NCBI RefSeq assembly: GCF_029577735.1
Contig: NZ_JARQTO010000001.1
Coordinates: forward strand, 1-64,000
Direction of reading: 5' to 3'
Length of the DNA stretch: 64,000 nt
From: Exercitatus varius
GTDB taxonomy: Bacteria > Pseudomonadota > Gammaproteobacteria > Enterobacterales > Pasteurellaceae
Shown: in pieces, positions 8,749-16,864 of the stretch
How positions within the stretch are numbered: position 1 is the stretch's first letter
Layout: each line of letters starts with the position of its first letter
Position numbers and translations under genes: made by a program
The notes under the pieces: model-generated
The model's input: only the letters and a program-made list of their open reading frames with translations
What the model was told of the DNA's origin: nothing
Databases searched by the model: none

Positions 8749-9822
8749 ATGTTGTGGTTTAGTTTTATTTTAACCTTTGTTGTGTCGTTTGCGACCATTG
8801 TTGCGGGGCGTCCGGTGGCTGAAAAAATCGGCCTGGTGGATAAACCTAATTATCGTAAACGCCATCAGGGTGCTATTCCGCTGTTAGGCGGCATTTCCCT
8901 GTTTATGGGGAATTTATGTTTTTATTTAATGCAATGGGATCAAACCCGATTGCCTTATCTTTATCTGTTTTCCGTCACCGTTTTGCTGATTATCGGTTTG
9001 CTGGACGACCGCTTTGATTTAAGCGCTGCGTTACGCGCCTGCGTGCAGGCGGCGTTGTCGGTGTCGATGATTTATTTCGGGCATTTGTCACTGAATAATT
9101 TGGGGCAGATTATCGGACCGTTTCAGGTAACTTTAGGCGGCGTCGGTTTTGTGATTACCGTGTTGGCGACTATCGCCGTGATAAATGCGTTTAATATGAT
9201 TGACGGGATTGACGGTTTGCTGGGCGGCTTATCCGGTGTCGGTTTTGCCGCCATGGGCATTTTGTTGATTCTCGATAATCAATGGGATTTGGCGATTTGG
9301 TGTTTTGCCTTAATTGTGGCGTTAATTCCGTATTCCATGTTTAACCTTTGTATTCCGTTCGGTAAAAAATATAAAATTTTCATGGGAGACAGCGGCAGTA
9401 CGTTAATCGGGTTTACCATGATTTGGATTCTATTGCTGAGCACGCAAGGCAAAGGGCATCCGATGAACCCGGTGACGGCATTGTGGATTATTGCGATTCC
9501 GTTAATCGATATGATTGCGGTGATTTATCGTCGGGTAAGAAAAGGAAAAAGCCCATTTAAGCCGGATCGTTTGCACGTACATCATTTAATGGTTCGTGCG
9601 GGGTTGACGTCACGCCAGGCATTTTTGGTGATCACGCTTTTTGCCGCATTATGCGCAGGTTTCGGGATCCTTGGCGAAGTATATTATTTGAACGAATGGT
9701 TTATGTTCGGTGCGTTTATTGTACTGTTTTTCCTGTATCTTTATTCGATTACCCGGGCGTGGCGCGTGACACGTTTTATCCGTCGCATGAAACGCCGGGC
9801 TTCACGACGCGTCGGTCGTTAA
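8749..9822 (+). CDS. wecA: Undecaprenyl-phosphate alpha-GlcNAc 1-phosphate transferase
   Basis: Inner-membrane enzyme that links GlcNAc-1-P to undecaprenyl phosphate, starting O-antigen/ECA-type glycan synthesis. 357 residues with about ten to eleven membrane helices. MraY/WecA family motifs in order: the N-terminal PNYRKRHQGAIPLLGG, LLDDRFDL (Mg2+ aspartates), NAFNMIDGIDGLLGG, FMGDSGSTLIGF, and the HVHHLMVRAG histidine loop typical of WecA. The C-terminus is Arg-rich. AAGG lies upstream of ATG 8749. Convergent with ycjX across a shared terminator. Confidence 0.93.
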   Translation: MLWFSFILTFVVSFATIVAGRPVAEKIGLVDKPNYRKRHQGAIPLLGGISLFMGNLCFYLMQWDQTRLPYLYLFSVTVLLIIGLLDDRFDLSAALRACVQAALSVSMIYFGHLSLNNLGQIIGPFQVTLGGVGFVITVLATIAVINAFNMIDGIDGLLGGLSGVGFAAMGILLILDNQWDLAIWCFALIVALIPYSMFNLCIPFGKKYKIFMGDSGSTLIGFTMIWILLLSTQGKGHPMNPVTALWIIAIPLIDMIAVIYRRVRKGKSPFKPDRLHVHHLMVRAGLTSRQAFLVITLFAALCAGFGILGEVYYLNEWFMFGAFIVLFFLYLYSITRAWRVTRFIRRMKRRASRRVGR

Positions 9823-9833
9823 AAAATTCAAAT

Positions 9834-9868
9834 AAAAACGAGAATTCAGCGCCGAATTCTCGTTTTTT
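9834..9868. terminator. Bidirectional terminator between wecA and ycjX
   Basis: AAAAACGAGAATTC (9834-9847), loop AGCGCC, GAATTCTCGTTTTTT (9854-9868). The A-run and T-run on the two sides let it serve both convergent genes. Confidence 0.88.
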
Positions 9869-9883
9869 CATTGAGAACAAAAG

Positions 9884-11290
9884 TTACAGTTTGTCGTGCA
9901 ATAAAAACTGTAATACGCTGTCCATTCTTAAATGCGGAATGGATTCTCCTTTTTCCAATTGTCGAGGTTCGAAAGCATCAAATTCAAAGCGTCGGTTTCG
10001 CCAGAAATCCGCTTTCGGCAATTTACTCGGTACGCTGCCGGGATAAAGCGTGACCGTCTGTAAATCCTGGCTGCGAACGCCTTGTAACGCCTTGAACGTT
10101 TTACCGTTCTCAATCACATTCACCTGAGTGGTGGCGCGAATAGCCGAAATGGCGGAATAGGCGATATCAACGCCTTCGAATTCCGCATGGCGCCCGCCTT
10201 CCTGCACTAATTGCCGCATTAAGCTGATTAAATTAGGAACTTGATCGCTGGTGATATGATCCGCCTTGGTAGCAATGAACATTAATTTGTCAATACGCGG
10301 CGCAAATAAACGGGAAAGCAGGTTGCGTTTGCCGTAATGAAAATTCTTAAATAATTGGTGTAACGCCAATTGCATATCTTCAAAGGCGGCGTGGCTGTGA
10401 TTAAGCGGCGTCAGGCAATCCGCAAGAATGACCTGACGATCGAAATGCGCGAAATAATCTTCATAAAACCGTTTCACCACATGCTTACGGTAATAATCGT
10501 AACGTTTTTTTAAAACCCCGAAATAACTGGCGGAACCGGCATTTTTCTCCAGACTTTCCCATTCGGACGCCGTTAAATAATCAAGCGGAAAAAATTGTAA
10601 AGCCGGTGCGCCTTCTAACTCGCCGGGCAAAACAAAACGTCCGGGTTGAATGAAATGTAATCCTTGTTGTTTGCAGGCGAGCAGGTAATCCGTATAACTT
10701 TCGGCGATAGCGGCTAACGTTTCCTCATTGGCGGGAGCCGAAAGATTCAGTTTTCTCGCCTTTGTCTGCCATGCCTGATTTAATTGCTGACGGGTGGGCG
10801 TGGTAAACTGTTGCAGAAATTGCGACCATTGGCGATAGTCCAAATCCAACAGCGGAAGATCCAACAGCCATTCGCCGGGATAATCGAAGATATCCAGATA
10901 AAGCGTACCTTTTTCTTTGAGATAGCTGAAAATTCCCTGTCGGCGGTGATAACGAATTGCCAGCCGGGTTTCACTGACGCCGCGGGTGGATTGCGGAAAG
11001 TGCGGCGGATTTTGCTCGAGTTCCGCCAGATTGCGTTCATAATCAAAGCGGGGCACGCTGAGCTCTAATTGAGGAATGCGTTTCACTCCTAAAATAGTTC
11101 CGTTACGCGCACTTTCAAACAGCGGCAGATGGCTGTTATCCGCCTGATTAATATGTAACAACTGATTAATCAGACTGGTAATAAACGCCGTTTTTCCGCT
11201 CCGGCTTAACCCTGTCACAGCCAGTCTTAGGCTGCGATCAAAAGTGCGGTCAAAAATTTGATGAATTTCTTTTTGAATAGTATTAAACAT
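9884..11290 (-). CDS. ycjX: YcjX-family (DUF463) P-loop NTPase
   Basis: 468 residues. A Walker A variant SRSGKTAFITSLINQLL sits near residue 30, followed by YLDIFDYPGEWLLDLPLLDLD, the switch-like region of this GTPase-like family, and LMFIATKADHI resembling a nucleotide-base motif. Cellular role is poorly known; in enterics ycjX sits in stress (phage-shock) neighbourhoods, whereas here, as in Haemophilus, it lies head-to-head with sapA. It starts at ATG 11288-11290, 65 bp from the sapA start, so the two share a divergent promoter region. An uptake signal lies near the 5' end. Confidence 0.88.
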   Translation of the reverse strand: MFNTIQKEIHQIFDRTFDRSLRLAVTGLSRSGKTAFITSLINQLLHINQADNSHLPLFESARNGTILGVKRIPQLELSVPRFDYERNLAELEQNPPHFPQSTRGVSETRLAIRYHRRQGIFSYLKEKGTLYLDIFDYPGEWLLDLPLLDLDYRQWSQFLQQFTTPTRQQLNQAWQTKARKLNLSAPANEETLAAIAESYTDYLLACKQQGLHFIQPGRFVLPGELEGAPALQFFPLDYLTASEWESLEKNAGSASYFGVLKKRYDYYRKHVVKRFYEDYFAHFDRQVILADCLTPLNHSHAAFEDMQLALHQLFKNFHYGKRNLLSRLFAPRIDKLMFIATKADHITSDQVPNLISLMRQLVQEGGRHAEFEGVDIAYSAISAIRATTQVNVIENGKTFKALQGVRSQDLQTVTLYPGSVPSKLPKADFWRNRRFEFDAFEPRQLEKGESIPHLRMDSVLQFLLHDKL

Positions 11291-11355
11291 TTTTATTTTT
11301 CAAACAGAGCCAAATCCTTTAAACTTTACATAATTTATCACGAATAGTCAGTGTT

Positions 11356-13047
11356 ATGCTTAAGATTTCAATAACTTTGTTGTTTTTTTTAATAACAAGT
11401 TTGCCTGTTTTGTCTGCGCCGCGGGTGCCCGCCGAGTTAACCGATAACGGGTTGATTTATTGCACTCATGCGACGGGATTTTCCTTTAATCCGCAAACCG
11501 CCGATGCGGGAACCAGCATGAATGTGGTCACGGAACAGATTTATAATAAATTATTCGAGATTAAGGCAAACAGTTCGCAAGTGGTGCCGTCTCTGGCGCA
11601 GTCGTATAAAATTTCGCCCGACGGAAAAACGATTACCCTATATTTGCGTCGGGGCGTGAAATTTCATCATACGCCATGGTTTACGCCTAGCCGTGATTTT
11701 AATGCCGACGATGTGGTTTTTTCGCTTAATCGCGTATTGGGGCATAATACGTCTTTGCCGGAATTTGAGTTGGAAAAAGAACAAAATATCGCTAATCGTC
11801 AATACAGCATTTTCCACGATTTGGCGAAAAAGACGCGTTTTCCTTATTTCGAAAGTATTAAATTAAATCAGAAAATCAATTATGTGGAGAATGTTGATCC
11901 TTATACGGTGCAAATTCATTTATTTGAACCGGATGCGTCAATTTTGTCTCATCTGGCAAGTCAGTATGCGGTGATTTTTTCCCATGAATACGCACTGCAG
12001 CTGAATGCGGACGATAATTTGGAGCAGTTGGACACGTTACCGGTCGGTACGGGCGCTTACCAGCTTCAGGAATATTTGCGCGGGCAGTATGTCCGTTTGA
12101 TGCCGAACCCATATTATTGGCAGAAGCCGGCGAAGATTTCCAATATCATCATTGATTTGTCCACAGATAAAACCGGTCGGATGGCAAAATTTTTTAATAA
12201 TGAATGTCATATTGCCGCTTTTCCGGAGGTGAGTCAGTTGGGGCTGCTGCAACAAAGCGGCGCGCAATTCAAAACGACAATTACCGAGGGGATGAATCTT
12301 TCCTTTTTGGCATTTAATTTTTTGCGTCCGGCCATGCAAAATGCGGATCTTCGTCGCGCCATTGCATTGGCGATTAATCGTGAACGTCTGATTAAGCATA
12401 TTTATTATGATACTGCGGTGGTGGCGAATAATATTATTCCGGCGATATCTTGGGCGGCGGGTAATGACGCCTCGCATTTCGATTATAATTATGATCCGAA
12501 AAAAGCGCGGGAAATATTAGCTAATATGCAGGTTCCGCCGTTGGAAATGTGGTCGGTCCAGGAAGAGCAACTGTTCAATCCGGCGCCGATAAAGATGGCG
12601 GAAATGATTCGGGCGGATTTGAAAGCGGTTGGGTTGGACGTAAAAGTGCGGTTAATTTCACGCAACTTTTTGACGGAAAATCTGCACAATAAAACGGAAG
12701 ATTATGATTTGATTTTAGCGGGCTGGCTGGCGGGGAGTTTGGATCCGGACAGTTTTTTGCGTCCGATTTTAAGCTGCGGCACCACCAATGAAATATCTAA
12801 TGTATCGAACTGGTGTTCGGAAAGTTTTGATCAACTGCTGGATTCGGCGTTAACTCATTCGGATCCTCATGCGCGCGCGGCGGATTATGCAATTGCCCAG
12901 CGACAGGTTTTTTCCGAATTACCGATTTTGCCGCTGGCGAATGTTAAACGTATTTTGATTTCGAATACTCGGGTGAATGGCATAGAAGTGACACCGTTCG
13001 GGAATATCCATTTCGAAAAATTATCCTTGAAAAAGGAGAGAAAATAA
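11356..13047 (+). CDS. sapA: Peptide/heme ABC importer substrate-binding protein SapA
   Basis: 563-residue periplasmic solute-binding protein of family 5 (DppA/OppA-like). A signal peptide (about residues 1-20, hydrophobic core ending PVLSA) is followed by TDNGLIYCTHATGFSFNPQTADAG and family-5 features such as VTEQIYNKLFEIK and LSPDGKTITLYLRRGVKFH-like text. In Haemophilus, Sap imports antimicrobial peptides for destruction and takes up heme; the same job is inferred here. First gene of sapABCDF; its TAA overlaps the sapB ATG by one base (TAATG). Confidence 0.93.
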   Translation: MLKISITLLFFLITSLPVLSAPRVPAELTDNGLIYCTHATGFSFNPQTADAGTSMNVVTEQIYNKLFEIKANSSQVVPSLAQSYKISPDGKTITLYLRRGVKFHHTPWFTPSRDFNADDVVFSLNRVLGHNTSLPEFELEKEQNIANRQYSIFHDLAKKTRFPYFESIKLNQKINYVENVDPYTVQIHLFEPDASILSHLASQYAVIFSHEYALQLNADDNLEQLDTLPVGTGAYQLQEYLRGQYVRLMPNPYYWQKPAKISNIIIDLSTDKTGRMAKFFNNECHIAAFPEVSQLGLLQQSGAQFKTTITEGMNLSFLAFNFLRPAMQNADLRRAIALAINRERLIKHIYYDTAVVANNIIPAISWAAGNDASHFDYNYDPKKAREILANMQVPPLEMWSVQEEQLFNPAPIKMAEMIRADLKAVGLDVKVRLISRNFLTENLHNKTEDYDLILAGWLAGSLDPDSFLRPILSCGTTNEISNVSNWCSESFDQLLDSALTHSDPHARAADYAIAQRQVFSELPILPLANVKRILISNTRVNGIEVTPFGNIHFEKLSLKKERK

Positions 13048-14018
13048 TGTTTTTTTCCTTGTTTCGTCGTCTCTTACTGATATTGATTAATTTATTTTTG
13101 TTAAGCCTTATCAGTTACGCCATTTTTATGCGGGATCCCGCTAATGCGGTATATGCGGAACCCAGTGTTTATGAAGGTTATAAATCCTATACGTGGAGTT
13201 TGTTACGGGGCGATCTGGGTATTACCTACAATGGCGGTGATTCGATTGCCTCTATGATATTCACGGTATTGCCCGCTACTCTTGAACTTTGTTTTGTGGC
13301 GATTTTGTTGGCGTTGATCGTAGGCGTTCCTTTAGGATTGCTGGGCGCTTTTCAACAAAATAATATTATCGGTAAAACGATTAGTGCGGTTTCCTCTCTC
13401 GGACTTTCCTTGCCGATATTCTGGATTGCTCCGATTTTGTTGTATTTTGCGGCAGTGAATCGTTGGGAAATTTCTGCGGTGGGACAAATGAATTTGTTGT
13501 ATTCCATTAAGCCGGTTACCGGATTCGCCATTATTGACGTATGGTTTATGGATGTACCGTATCGGCTGAAAGCGATTCAAAACGTGCTGCAGCATTTGGC
13601 GTTGCCGAGTATTGTTCTGATGATTTCGCCTACAATGGAAATTACCAAATTTGTCAAACAACGCACGGAATGGGTGTTAAAGCAAAATTATATTAAATTT
13701 GCCGTTACGCGCGGTTGGTCGATGTTGCGTATTCTGCATGTTTATGTGTTGCGTAATATGTTGCCGTTGTTGATTCCTCAGATTTCCCGTTTGGTCGGTT
13801 ATGTTCTGGCGTTATGTATGCTGGTGGAAGGCACTTTCGGTTGGCCGGGCATGGGGCGTTGGTTAATTGATGCGGTGGCTCAGCAAGACTACAACAGCAT
13901 TTCTGTCGGCGTGATTGTTATCGGCGTATTTATTATGTCCATTAATCTGATTGCCGGGTTGTGCCTGTTCCTGTTAGATCCGTTTGATAAAAAAGGATGG
14001 TCCGGCAGTGTTAGATAA
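13047..14018 (+). CDS. sapB: Sap ABC importer permease SapB
   Basis: 323 residues, an inner-membrane permease of the DppB/OppB type. About six membrane helices; the ABC-coupling EAA loop is seen around VKQRTEWVLKQNYIKFAVTRGWSML. The GFPGMGRWL-like end (WPGMGRWLIDAVAQQDY) is typical for this family. It pairs with SapC to form the membrane channel. Start overlaps the sapA stop; its 3' end overlaps sapC by 11 bp, so translation is likely coupled. Confidence 0.93.
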   Translation: MFFSLFRRLLLILINLFLLSLISYAIFMRDPANAVYAEPSVYEGYKSYTWSLLRGDLGITYNGGDSIASMIFTVLPATLELCFVAILLALIVGVPLGLLGAFQQNNIIGKTISAVSSLGLSLPIFWIAPILLYFAAVNRWEISAVGQMNLLYSIKPVTGFAIIDVWFMDVPYRLKAIQNVLQHLALPSIVLMISPTMEITKFVKQRTEWVLKQNYIKFAVTRGWSMLRILHVYVLRNMLPLLIPQISRLVGYVLALCMLVEGTFGWPGMGRWLIDAVAQQDYNSISVGVIVIGVFIMSINLIAGLCLFLLDPFDKKGWSGSVR

Positions 14019-14895
14019 AGAACCTTACGAATTCAGAGAAACGGAAACATTACGACGGATTTGGCTGGCGTTTCGTCGTGATCGTATTGCGTTATTCAGT
14101 TTTTATCTTTTTTTGTTGCTAATTTTGACCGCACTTTTCAGTACATTTATTGCGCCTTATGCCAGCGATACGCAATTTATCGGCAAAGAATTAACCCCGC
14201 CGTCTTGGGTGGCAAGCGGGGAAGTGGCGTATTTTTTCGGTACGGATGATTTGGGTCGTGATGTTTTCAGCCGAATTATTAATGGCGTGAGCTACACTTT
14301 CGGTTCCGCCTTAATCGTGGTGGTTTTTACGGCTTTAATCGGCGGCGGGCTGGGTATTCTGGCCGGGATGTCGCACGGTTTTAAATCCCGCGTGCTGGGG
14401 CATTTTCTGGATACTTTTTTATCGGTGCCGATTTTATTAATTTCGATTGTGATTGCCACATTAATGGAGCCCGGTTTATCCAACGCTATGTTGGCAATTT
14501 CTTTAGCGTTATTGCCGCATTTTATTCATGAGATTTATCAGGCCATTCAACAGGAATTAAAAAAAGATTACATTTTGATGATGCGATTGGACGGTGCACC
14601 GAATCGCGTATTGCTGCGCGAAACCATTTTGCCGAATATTATGGTGCGCTACATTCGGGAGATCGTACAAGCGTTTGTGATTGCATTGCTGGAGATTAGC
14701 TCGTTAAGCTTTATTTCATTGGGCGCACAACGTCCGACTCCGGAATGGGGAGCGATGATTCGTGACAGTTTAGAGCTTATTTATATTGCGCCCTGGGCGG
14801 TAATCTTGCCGGGTATTGCCATTATTTTTGTTCTGTTGATTGTTATCTTAATGGGAAACGGCATCTGCAGAACCCTTGAGCGCTACGGCGAATAG
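14008..14895 (+). CDS. sapC: Sap ABC importer permease SapC
   Basis: DppC/OppC-type permease with an N-terminal cytoplasmic segment, one early membrane helix (LFSFYLFLLLILTALFSTFI) and the permease core; FFGTDDLGRDVFSRIINGV is a family hallmark. GTG 14008 is chosen: AAGGA lies at 13993-13997, and the product (295 residues, starting MLDKEPYEFRE) fits the family length better than the TTG at 13984. The early helix is partly encoded by a reverse uptake signal (LTALF). Overlaps the end of sapB by 11 bp. Confidence 0.9.
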   Translation: MLDKEPYEFRETETLRRIWLAFRRDRIALFSFYLFLLLILTALFSTFIAPYASDTQFIGKELTPPSWVASGEVAYFFGTDDLGRDVFSRIINGVSYTFGSALIVVVFTALIGGGLGILAGMSHGFKSRVLGHFLDTFLSVPILLISIVIATLMEPGLSNAMLAISLALLPHFIHEIYQAIQQELKKDYILMMRLDGAPNRVLLRETILPNIMVRYIREIVQAFVIALLEISSLSFISLGAQRPTPEWGAMIRDSLELIYIAPWAVILPGIAIIFVLLIVILMGNGICRTLERYGE

Positions 14896-14912
14896 CGCGG
14901 AGAAAATACGTT

Positions 14913-15965
14913 ATGGCTTTATTGGATATTCGTAATCTATGCATTGATGTTGAAACTCCGCAAGGACTGATTCGCATCGTTGATAACGTCAATTTGACCA
15001 TTAACGAAGGCGAAATTTGCGGTTTAGTCGGAGAATCGGGTTCGGGCAAAAGTATTATTGCAAAGGTGATTTGTAACGCATTTAAGGATAATTGGATTGT
15101 TTCGGCGGATCGTTTCCGTTTCGACGAAGTGGAATTACTGAAATTAAGTCCCCATAAACGGCGTAAACTGGTGGGAAAAAATATTTCCATGGTATATCAA
15201 CATCCGTTGAGTTATTTGGATCCCAGCAAAAAAATCGGTAAACAGATTATACAAACGCTTTCCAACTGGTCTTATAAAGGGCCTTGGTGGAAATGGTTCG
15301 GCTGGAAAAAACGACGTGCGGTTGAGTTGTTGCACCGGGTCGGAATTCGTGATCACAAAGATATTATGCACAGTTATCCCGACGAAATTACTGAAGGGGA
15401 AGGGCAAAAAGTGATGATTGCGATTGCAGTGGCGAACCAGCCTCGTTTGCTGATTGCCGACGAAGCCACGAATGCATTGGAATCATCCACCCAGCTGCAA
15501 ATTTTCCGGTTGCTCTCCGGTATGAATCAGAATAACGGGATGACAGTATTGCTTGCCAGTAATGATATTACCAGCATTACGGAATGGTGTGACAGTTTTG
15601 TTGTGCTGTATTGCGGACAGAATGCCGAAAGCGGACCGAAAGAAAGTATTTTGGAAAACCCGCATCATCCTTATACTTCGGCCTTATTGCATGCTATTCC
15701 GGATTTTAGTTTGCCTTTGCCGTTGAAAAGTAAGCTGAATACGTTACGCGGCACGGTCCCGTTGCTGGAGCATATGCCGGTAGGCTGCCGGTTAGGCCCG
15801 CGTTGTCCCTTTGCGCAGAAAAAATGCATTAATAAACCGTTTCCCCGTCGGGTTAAACAGCATGAATTTTCCTGTCATTACCCATTGAATATACGGGAGA
15901 AATCGCTTGCCAAAGAACAGGTAAGCAGCCCGTTAACCTTAAATTTAGAAGCCAAAGCGGAATAA
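14913..15965 (+). CDS. sapD: Sap ABC importer ATPase SapD
   Basis: 350 residues, oligopeptide-importer ATPase. Walker A GESGSGKS at 40-47, Q-loop MVYQHPLSYLDP, signature region degenerate (ITEGEGQKVMIA in place of LSGGQ), Walker B LLIADEATNALE with the catalytic Glu kept. The C-terminal oligopeptide/dipeptide domain has the cysteines CRLGPRCPFAQKKC...C usual for DppD/OppD-like proteins, which often bind an Fe-S cluster. Works with SapF as the ATPase pair. 17 bp after sapC. Confidence 0.93.
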   Translation: MALLDIRNLCIDVETPQGLIRIVDNVNLTINEGEICGLVGESGSGKSIIAKVICNAFKDNWIVSADRFRFDEVELLKLSPHKRRKLVGKNISMVYQHPLSYLDPSKKIGKQIIQTLSNWSYKGPWWKWFGWKKRRAVELLHRVGIRDHKDIMHSYPDEITEGEGQKVMIAIAVANQPRLLIADEATNALESSTQLQIFRLLSGMNQNNGMTVLLASNDITSITEWCDSFVVLYCGQNAESGPKESILENPHHPYTSALLHAIPDFSLPLPLKSKLNTLRGTVPLLEHMPVGCRLGPRCPFAQKKCINKPFPRRVKQHEFSCHYPLNIREKSLAKEQVSSPLTLNLEAKAE

Positions 15966-15967
15966 GT

Positions 15968-16780
15968 ATGTCAGCACTTTTACAAGTTAACGCATTGTGC
16001 AAATTATTCAAAGAACGAACGTCTTTTTTTGAAAAACGTGAGTTTTATGCGGTAAAAGATATCAGTTTTACGTTAGAACAACAAAAAACACTGGCGATAA
16101 TCGGCAATAACGGTTCGGGTAAATCGACGCTGGCAAAAATGATCGTGGGGATTACCGAACCTACTTCCGGACAGCTTTTTTTTGACGGAAAACCGTTGAC
16201 TTTCGGGGACTATCAGTATCGGGCGAAATATATCCGCATGGTTTTTCAGGATCCGAATTTCAGTTTTAATCCGCATTTAAATGTAGGGCAAATTTTAGAT
16301 GTTCCTCTTCGTCTCACTACAGATTTGGATGAACAGGCGCGAAATAGCCGGATTTTTGATACATTGCGCTTGGTGGGATTATATCCCGATCATGCCAATA
16401 TCGGCATTAATACTATGTCGGTCAGCCAGAAACAGCGCGTGGCGTTAGCCCAGGCATTGATTTTAAATCCTAAAGTGATTATTGCCGACGATGCCTTAGC
16501 CGTTTTAGATGCTTCGGTAAAAACCCAGTTGGTTAACCTCATGCTGGATATTCAGGAAAAACGGGGGATTTCCTATATTTACGTCGGCCAACATTTGGGC
16601 ATTATTAAGCATATTGCCGATGAAGTGTTGGTTATGGACGAAGGGCAAATGGTAGAGTACGGCAACACTCAAGCCCTGTTTTGTTCACCGCAACACGATA
16701 CCACTAGACGGCTGGTGGAAGGTTTTTTCGGGCGCGTATTGGATAAAAACTCGTGGCAACCCGTGGATTGGGTAGAGTAA
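15968..16780 (+). CDS. sapF: Sap ABC importer ATPase SapF
   Basis: 270 residues. Walker A GNNGSGKST at 47-55, Q-loop MVFQDPNFSF, signature MSVSQKQR at 150-157 in place of LSGGQxQR, and Walker B IIADDALAVLD at 171-181, where the usual catalytic Glu is Asp175. H-loop YVGQHLG near 206-212. These changes suggest a weak or non-hydrolytic site in one half of the SapD/SapF pair (inference). Starts 2 bp after sapD; last gene of the operon, ending at a terminator shared with gyrA. Confidence 0.93.
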   Translation: MSALLQVNALCKLFKERTSFFEKREFYAVKDISFTLEQQKTLAIIGNNGSGKSTLAKMIVGITEPTSGQLFFDGKPLTFGDYQYRAKYIRMVFQDPNFSFNPHLNVGQILDVPLRLTTDLDEQARNSRIFDTLRLVGLYPDHANIGINTMSVSQKQRVALAQALILNPKVIIADDALAVLDASVKTQLVNLMLDIQEKRGISYIYVGQHLGIIKHIADEVLVMDEGQMVEYGNTQALFCSPQHDTTRRLVEGFFGRVLDKNSWQPVDWVE

Positions 16781-16818
16781 TTTGAAATATAAACTATCCG
16801 AGTAAATGTTCATACAAC

Positions 16819-16846
16819 AAAAAAGCTACCCAAAGGTAGCTTTTTT
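16819..16846. terminator. Bidirectional terminator between sapF and gyrA
   Basis: AAAAAAGCTACC (16819-16830), loop CAAA, GGTAGCTTTTTT (16835-16846). Confidence 0.92.
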
Positions 16847-16864
16847 CATCTGAAGTGCGGTCAA

